A DNA stretch of 64,000 nt from Inia geoffrensis (lineage: Eukaryota; Chordata; Mammalia; Artiodactyla; Iniidae). Made by a program: the position numbers and the translations under genes. Position 1 is the stretch's first letter. Every line of letters begins with the position of its first letter. The notes beneath the pieces are model-generated. The model ran no database searches and was not told where the DNA came from. It was given only the letters and a program-made list of their open reading frames with translations. Below, piece by piece: positions 58,563-64,000 of this stretch. The stretch is from assembly GCA_036417435.1 (NCBI GenBank), contig CM070903.1:79415501-79479500 (forward strand), written 5' to 3'.

Positions 58563-58640
58563 TGTGAGGATCAACAGAGTTGATATGTCTAACACTTTAG
58601 TACAGTGTCTAGGACATAGTAACAAATCAATCAATGTGAA

Positions 58641-59149
58641 AGACAAGAGTTGAGGATAGCAGTGGTAATTGTGTCTGATGAAAATGAAGGCAATGAAAAT
58701 GTACTGAGCAGAGAGTAGTTTTTTATTTAATCACTGGGATTGTTGCAGAAGTCCTGGAAGTTGTAGGATAGTAAGCAGAGGCCATCAGTGAAGGCAGTAC
58801 AGTGAAACTGTTGAAATTCCTCCTGAGAGAATGGCCCAAGAATGTCTGATGAGGCTATGCAACACTGTGTATCAGGAGGCTTAGCCTTCTCCCTACTCTC
58901 CCAGGCCCAATCAGCTTTCTCACCTTTTAGGGTAGTCTCTCATCTATCCAATTAGTTGATTATTACATTAGCATATGCCTTATAGTATGGTCAGGACTCT
59001 GATTAAATGCTCAAGGTAATAGCTAATGCACTGTCATGATTGAAAGGGACAATTAGAAAATGATTAGACAGTTACCTTATCTAAGAAACCAACTGTGTTG
59101 GGCCTTTCAACCAGCTTTCAACAATATAATAAGAATTAAAGGATTGCTG
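58641..59149. other. Non-coding stretch, no element recognised
   Basis: No gene, RNA or confident repeat was seen. Confidence 0.5.
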
Positions 59150-59543
59150 AACCACTTGCTTTTTATTTTATGTATGTGTCATTTATTATTTTTATTTTTT
59201 AAATGCAATATAGTTGATGTACAATATTATGTTAGTTTCAGGTGTACTACATAATGATTTGACATTTGTCTGCATTATGAAATGATCACCACGATAAGTC
59301 TAGTAACCACCCGTCTCCATACAAAGTTATTACACTATTAGTGACCATACTCCTTATGCCGTATTTTATATCTCCATGACTTTATTGTATAACTGGAGGT
59401 TTCTACCTTCAGTTTACCTATTTTGCCCACCCCCCAACCCCCTAACTTCTGGCAACCACCTATTTGTTCTCTGTATCAATTAGTCTCTTTTCACTTTATT
59501 TTGTTTGTTTTAGATTTCCACATATAAGTGATAACAGGTGGCA

Positions 59544-60817
59544 TTGGGTTGGCCAAAAGGTTCGTTCGTTTTTTTCTATAAGATGGCTCTAGTAGCACTT
59601 AGCTGTCTTTAACTTCATTCAAAAAATTTTGTTAGATTGTATGTGACAGCTATCATATCAGCATGCGTTTTAAAAAGGACATCAAAATTGGTGAATTTTT
59701 GTGTAGCCATTTTAATATTGAAGATGGAAGAAAAAAGCAACACTTTCAGCATATTATGTTTTATTATTTCAAGAAAGGTAAAAACACAACCAAAATGCAA
59801 AAACACATTTGTGCAGTGTATGGAGAAGGTGCTGTGACTGATTGAACGTGTCGAAAGTGGTTTGTGAAGTTTCGTGCTGGAGATTTCTTGCTGGACAATG
59901 CTCTAGGGTAGGATAGACCAGTTGAAGTTGATAGTGACCAAATCAAGGCATTAATTGAGAACAAACAACATTGTACCACATGGAAGATAGCCAACATACT
60001 CAAAATATCCATATCAAGTGTTGAAAATAATTTGCACCAGCTTGGTTATGTGAATCGCTTTGATGTTTGGGTTCCATATAAGTTAAGCAAAAAACCCTTC
60101 TTGACCGTATTTCCGCATGCGATTCTCTACTTAAACATAATGAAAACGTTCCGTTTTTAAAAGAAACTGTGACAGGAGATGAAAAGTGGGTACTGTACAA
60201 TGATGTGGAATGGAAGAGATCATGGGGCAAGCAAAATGAACTGCCACCAACCACACCAAAGGCCGGCCTTCATCCAAAGAAGGTGATGTTGTGTGCCTGG
60301 TGGGATTGCAAGGGAGTCTTCTATTATGAGCTCCTTCTGGAAAACCAAATGATTAATTCCAACAAGTACTGCCCCCAGTTAGACCAACTGAAAACAGCAC
60401 TCAACAAAAAGTGAATTAGTCAACAGAAAACTCATAATCTTCCATCAGGATAATGCAAGACCGCATGTTTCTTTGATGACCAGGCAAAAACTGTACGGCT
60501 TGGCTGGGAAGTTCTCATTCATCTGCCGTGTTCACCAGACATTGCACCTTCGGGTTTCCATTTATTTCAGTCTTTACATAATTCTTTTAATGGAAAAAAT
60601 TTCAACTCCCTGGAAGACTGTAAAAGGCACCTGGAACAATTCTTTGCTCAAAAAGATAAAAAGTTTTGGGAAGATGGAATTATGAAGTTGCCTGAAAAAC
60701 AGCAGAAGGTAGTGGAACAAAAGGGTGAATACGTTGTTCAATAAAGTTCTTGGTGAAAATGAAAAATGTGTCTTTTATTTTTACTTTAGAACCGAAGGCA
60801 CTTTTTGGCCAACCCAA
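59544..60817 (+). mobile_element. Mariner transposon, full length (about 1.27 kb)
   Basis: Terminal repeats ttgggttggccaaaaggttc (59544) and the complementary ctttttggccaacccaa (60801-60817), with TA after the right end and a CA (probably mutated TA) before the left. It lies in the 3' part of the minus-strand L1, whose sequence continues on both sides ('ccacatataagtgataac...tatttgtctttctctgtc'). It encodes a broken transposase on the plus strand. This is the parent type of the MITE at 58314. Confidence 0.93.
59663..60744 (+). pseudogene. Mariner transposase, inactive
   Basis: From ATG 59663 the helix-turn-helix N-terminal part is readable for 60 codons up to a TGA at 59843 (probably CGA to TGA). 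More stops and frame changes follow. The catalytic part shows TGDEKW (first Asp, about 60172-60189) and an FHQDNARPH-type segment (second Asp, near 60440-60470). In the third position, APSGFHLF near 60545-60570 has Gly where the DD34D family has Asp. The C-terminal end reads to a stop at 60742-60744. The enzyme would excise and paste the element at TA sites; it is dead here by at least three kinds of damage. Confidence 0.85.
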
Positions 60818-60917
60818 TATTTGTCTTTCTCTGTCTAAATTATTTTATTTAGCATAATACGCTCTATCCATCCATGTTGTGGAAAACTTTTTTCTTTTTT
60901 TTTTTAATGGCTGAGTA

Positions 60918-61747
60918 CTGTCCCAGCAGCACCCTTCCTTCTGCTTCTCAGAGCTATATGCTTCAGTGCTGTCCCCTATGTGGGCTGTAAGGGCCCTTCT
61001 GTTGTGGCAGAGCTGGTTATGGTGGGTGGGCTGGTAGGCAAGGCCCATTCCTGGCATAGAGTTGTGCATCCCAGTAGGTCCCAGTTCTGGTGCCAGCCTG
61101 CTGGTGCGTGGGTAAGCCTCTGGTGCTCTCAGGCTAGAGGAAGGACTCCGAAATGTCCCTTGCCAGCACCAGTGTCCTCATGGTAGAATGAGCTCCCAGA
61201 AATGACTGTCCCCAGAGAGAGTCTCATTTGCCACCTGCGCCTCCAGAAGGGTCTCCAGGATCAGTCAGTGAGTCTGACCCAGGCTCTTTTCAAATTACTG
61301 CCTCTGTGCTGGGAGCCTGTGAGATTTTGTTAATAGCCTTTAAGACTGGAGTCTTTGTTTTCTACAGCCCTCCAGCTCTCCCATATGCAAGCGCCACTGA
61401 TCTTCAAAGCCAGACATCCTGAAGGCTCATCTTTCTACTGCAGGACCCAGAGGTTGGAGAGCCCAGTGTGGAGCTCAGTCCTCCCGTTCCTTTGGGAGTA
61501 CTTCTGTAATTGTGATTATCCTCCCATTTGTGGGTCACCTACCTGGTGTATGGGTCTTGACTATACCACCTCCGGCACCTCTTACCCATCTCCTTAGGGT
61601 TCCTTCTGTATCTCTTTAGTTGTGGAAAATCTTTTCTGTTGCTCTTCAGGTCCTTCTACTTGATAGGTGCTTTGCAATTGTAATTTGGTGCCTGTGGGAG
61701 GAGGTGAGCTCAGGGTTTTCCAGTTCTGTCATCTTGGCCACTCCTCC
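60918..61747 (-). promoter_or_regulatory. 5'UTR of the internally deleted L1
   Basis: Minus-strand L1 5'UTR beginning at the typical purine-rich start ggaggagtggccaagatgac, followed by 'agctcacctcctcccacagg' and 'gaagagcaacagaaaag'. It is of a different type from the GC-rich 5'UTR at 17.1 kb, so this is another L1 lineage. Frames of 64-80 codons on the plus strand are chance readings. Confidence 0.75.
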
Positions 61748-61984
61748 AACTACTTGCTTTTAGAGTCTAGATTCTTTATCACCTCATCTTTGTATTTCAG
61801 CCTACAGCTATGACTGCTTTTTACCAGGCAGGTACTTTATAAATCACAAGTGTTTCTAAAATCCTCATTGCTCATTAACTTTGCTATTTCTTATAGAGAA
61901 GAGAAATTTAAAAAGGAAAGCAAGGGAAGAGAAAGACAAATATCCTAGGAAAGAGATCTGCAAGAGTTTGAAAAGATTTCTCAA

Positions 61985-62150
61985 TATTTAGCCTGCATCA
62001 GAATCACCTGGAGTGCTTTTTAAAATTCAGATTGCTGGGCCCCACCTCTAAAGCTTCTGGATGGGACCCCAGAATTTGTATTTCTAACAAGTTCTCAGTT
62101 GATGTTGATGTTGGCTAGCCTGGAGACCAGACTTTTGAAACCACTGACTA
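61985..62150. mobile_element. Non-autonomous hAT DNA transposon relic (MER5-like)
   Basis: Signature 'gcctgcatcagaatcacctgg', 'gattgctgggccccacctc', 'catttctaacaagttctcag' type interior (here gtatttctaacaagttc) and the right end tttgaaaccactg. Same family and orientation as 895-1060. Confidence 0.7.
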
Positions 62151-63192
62151 GAGCATTGGTCTTCAAAGATTTTGAAGCATGTCTCAATGTAATTTTGAAC
62201 AATTATGTTACCTTCCTTCACAGCTTAAACCCTATATTAAAATTTTTATCATAAATTGGGATAGTTGCAAGTGTAATACTTTTAAGAGTATTGCAAATAT
62301 TGACATTGTAAATAAAACTATTACTTTTAAATAAACAATTGATTCCAATAGAATATAAATACTATAGTGGTTTGATATGTAGACCCGTTTTTAAAAAAAT
62401 ACATGAGCAAATTCGTCCTTAATATTTGGAAATAATATATCATTCTGTTTTCTCCTTTCAATCATATATTCATTCTACTGCCCTCTTAGAATTACATCCT
62501 CCTGTAATATATTTTTCTCCTTGAAAGTCTTTTAAATGATCACTCAGCTCTATTTCTATGCAATAAAGCACATATATAAATTTAAGCTTATTTTTTAATG
62601 TCTCAAACATGTAAGACTTCAGTGCCAAAATATTACTTCTGGTTATCATAACCGTTATTATGATAACTGATAAAAATCAATCAAATCAATTGATTAAAGT
62701 AGATTTTTCAATATCAATATTTTAAATTATTCATTTGCTTCAGGATCCCTGTGGATTTTTACACCTTGGGGCAATGCAGCATAGAAAGATGGAGGAGACC
62801 TTAGTTTTTGTTGTTGTGAGAAAAGGGTCACAGAGAAAGGGCCAGAGAGAAAGGATAACTGCCTGAAGTTCTCAGCTCCTAGACTTTTATTATGGAGAAA
62901 CAGGAGATGTGGATATTGAGGATCTAGAAATTGATTAACTAAAAATTCTTCATTCTCTGTGCCCCTTATAATGCTTTGTATACCTCTAGGAGTACTTGAA
63001 TCTCAGATTAACTACTGCTGTTCAAAGGAAAATTTCAGTTTTCACTTTCTATTTCTCACTGACATGGGACTACATATTATTTTGAAATAAACACCTGTTC
63101 TCTATTCTTTTTTAATTATAATAATAGTCACAACTAACATTTGTACTTTACTTTTTAATTTATGTCACTTTAATGTGTAAAACTTAATATAC
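62151..63192. other. AT-rich non-coding stretch
   Basis: No gene or confident repeat was recognised. The purine-rich piece at 62800-62900 could be part of an old LTR, but I cannot support it. Confidence 0.45.
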
Positions 63193-63194
63193 GA

Positions 63195-63567
63195 GGAGAA
63201 GCCTCAGATAAAATAGAGTCAAGAGGTCAGAAATAGGAGTTCTTATACCCTATGATGATAGGAGAGCCCAACAGGAAGAAGGAAGATTTCCTCTTCTTGC
63301 CCGGCAAGAGCCCAGCCAATGAGAGACTGTGACAACTCAGCCAATGAAAAGCCACTATAGTTTGAACTCTCAATTTCTCCAAGGTACTCTTTGCTTACTA
63401 TAGCCCTCCCAAATTCATTTTCTCCTTTTTAAAAGAGTTCTCTCCATTTTTGCCAGGGACTTGCATGTGACTTCCCATGATAGCACCGAGAACTGAAATT
63501 CTTTGTTGATCCCAAATAAACCCATTTTTGCTGGAGAAATAATTGGCAGCTTATTTGTTTTAGGTCA
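63195..63567 (+). mobile_element. Probable solo ERV1-type LTR
   Basis: Has the order expected of an LTR: two CCAAT boxes (63316-63320, 63341-63345), a TATA-like ttttaaaag at 63427-63435, an AATAAA at 63515-63520, and a U5-like end 'ggcagcttatttgttttaggtcaaca'. No internal retroviral sequence is next to it, so it is probably a solo LTR left by recombination. The left end and subclass are uncertain. Confidence 0.65.
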
Positions 63568-63574
63568 ACAAATG

Positions 63575-63750
63575 TGTATTATTTAATTTTTATTCTCACA
63601 AACTTGTACATGTGTAGGTAAGGCAGATATTATTGTGATTATTTCACATGTGGGGAAATAATTTCCAGGAGAAAAAGTGAATTGCCCAGTGCCACAGACC
63701 TAGTAAGTAATAGAGACCAGCTTCAAATCACCTCCAACTCTAATTCCATG
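63575..63750 (-). repeat. MIR SINE relic, minus strand
   Basis: Reversed MIR pattern: 'gcagatattattgtgattatttcacatgtgggg', 'gaattgcccagtgccacagac', 'tagtaagtaatagagaccagc'. Confidence 0.65.
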
Positions 63751-64000
63751 AATTTGAATTGCATTGTATAAAAGCCAGAGTTCACTTGGCAGATGACAGA
63801 ATTGAATAATGCCAGTCCTCTTCTTACTCAAGAACAGGAACTGCATGAATTTTCAAAGTGAAGGTCTTGAGTGTCAGATAATGAAGAACAGTTAAGCCTG
63901 GGGAAGCACTGGTGAAGCAAACAAAGACTGGAGAGAAGTCACCAGAAACAGAGCACAGCCATGACCGTGCTGCAAGTAGTTTGGGAGGACTGGTGGCAAA
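63751..64000. other. Non-coding end of window
   Basis: No gene or repeat was recognised. Confidence 0.5.

Larger units (their letters stand above)
57985..58640 (+). repeat. Two MIR relics, the second split by a mariner MITE
   Basis: 57985-58170 is a plus-strand MIR ('caagggctgggaattggatagacc', 'tttttaaaatgggtataatg'). The second runs 58215-58312 ('tcagattcctcatctacgagatag') and resumes about 58545-58640 ('ttttgtgaggatcaacagag', 'cagtgtctaggacatagtaac'), interrupted by the MITE. Confidence 0.75.
59163..61747 (-). mobile_element. L1 with intact ends but internal deletion, minus strand
   Basis: On the minus strand the element starts with ggaggagtggccaagatgac (61747), runs through an 830-bp 5'UTR to about 60918, then passes directly into the last part of ORF2 ('tactcagccatt', 'caacatggatgg') and the L1 3'UTR to the T-rich end near 59165-59200. 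ORF1 and nearly all of ORF2 are missing. Near-identical direct repeats aaccacttgctttt (59150) and aactacttgctttt (61748) bracket the whole, showing that both ends belong to one insertion. A mariner at 59544-60817 was inserted later. Confidence 0.85.

Noticed and set aside
59663..60744. SETMAR-like domesticated mariner transposase
   Set aside because: Several stops and frame breaks, no upstream SET-domain exon, and intact terminal repeats around it show a decayed mariner copy.
1..64000. An undescribed multi-gene system (defence island, biosynthetic cluster or similar)
   Set aside because: The window is vertebrate interspersed-repeat DNA with no operon-like gene runs; no set of linked, intact non-transposon genes was found.

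Overview
This window looks like non-coding mammalian nuclear DNA, most likely from a cetacean or a close relative within Cetartiodactyla. The strongest evidence is at least eight tRNA-derived SINEs of the CHR type (cetacean/hippopotamus/ruminant lineage; heads like ggcttccctggtggcgcagt, B-box-like ggttcgtgcc, A-rich tail). No BovB LINE or typical ruminant Bov-tA cluster was noticed, which favours a whale or dolphin over a ruminant; that last step is inference. I found no exon of a recognisable host protein gene, no rRNA, no functional tRNA, no CRISPR array and no operon-like organisation. Nearly every open reading frame of interest belongs to a transposable element or is a chance reading through one.

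Layout. 1-11 kb: unique sequence with hAT (MER5-like) elements, CHR SINEs, old L1 3' ends and a three-layer nest at 5.2-6.3 kb. 11-16 kb: a degenerate ERVL-type endogenous retrovirus with a broken reverse transcriptase, carrying a later MLT1-type LTR in antisense. 17.1-24.8 kb: a near full-length L1 with a GC/CpG-rich 5'UTR containing a 265-bp tandem duplication, an open ORF1, an intact-looking endonuclease domain, and an ORF2 broken by frameshifts, stops and a SINE insertion. 25-31 kb: mostly unique AT-rich DNA plus an MLT1 LTR inserted in an older L1. 31.8-34.3 kb: a Tigger1-type (pogo/Tc1-mariner superfamily) DNA transposon, itself hit by a SINE. 35-44 kb: unique DNA with MIR, SINE and old L1 pieces and a roughly 46-bp L1 tail insertion. 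44-46.2 kb: a 5'-truncated L1 of the same lineage as the 17-25 kb copy. 46-57 kb: MIR, L2 and MLT1 relics and a minus-strand ERVL pol fragment. 58.3-61.8 kb: a mariner MITE with a 109-bp tandem duplication, then a minus-strand L1 whose 5'UTR is joined directly to the end of ORF2, with a full mariner inserted in it. 63.2-63.6 kb: a probable solo LTR with CCAAT, TATA-like and polyadenylation signals.

The parts do not form a pathway; they record successive insertions. L1 machinery supplied the target-site duplications seen around L1s and SINEs, so the nesting gives a relative order: MIR, L2, old L1 and ERVL first; then MLT1, Tigger and mariner; then the younger L1s; then the CHR SINEs. I found no convincing undescribed biological system. 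The most unusual points are the internally deleted L1 with intact ends, the duplicated L1 5'UTR module and the duplicated mariner MITE. Family names come from recognising consensus-like sequence by eye, not from a database search, and boundaries without a stated target-site duplication are approximate.
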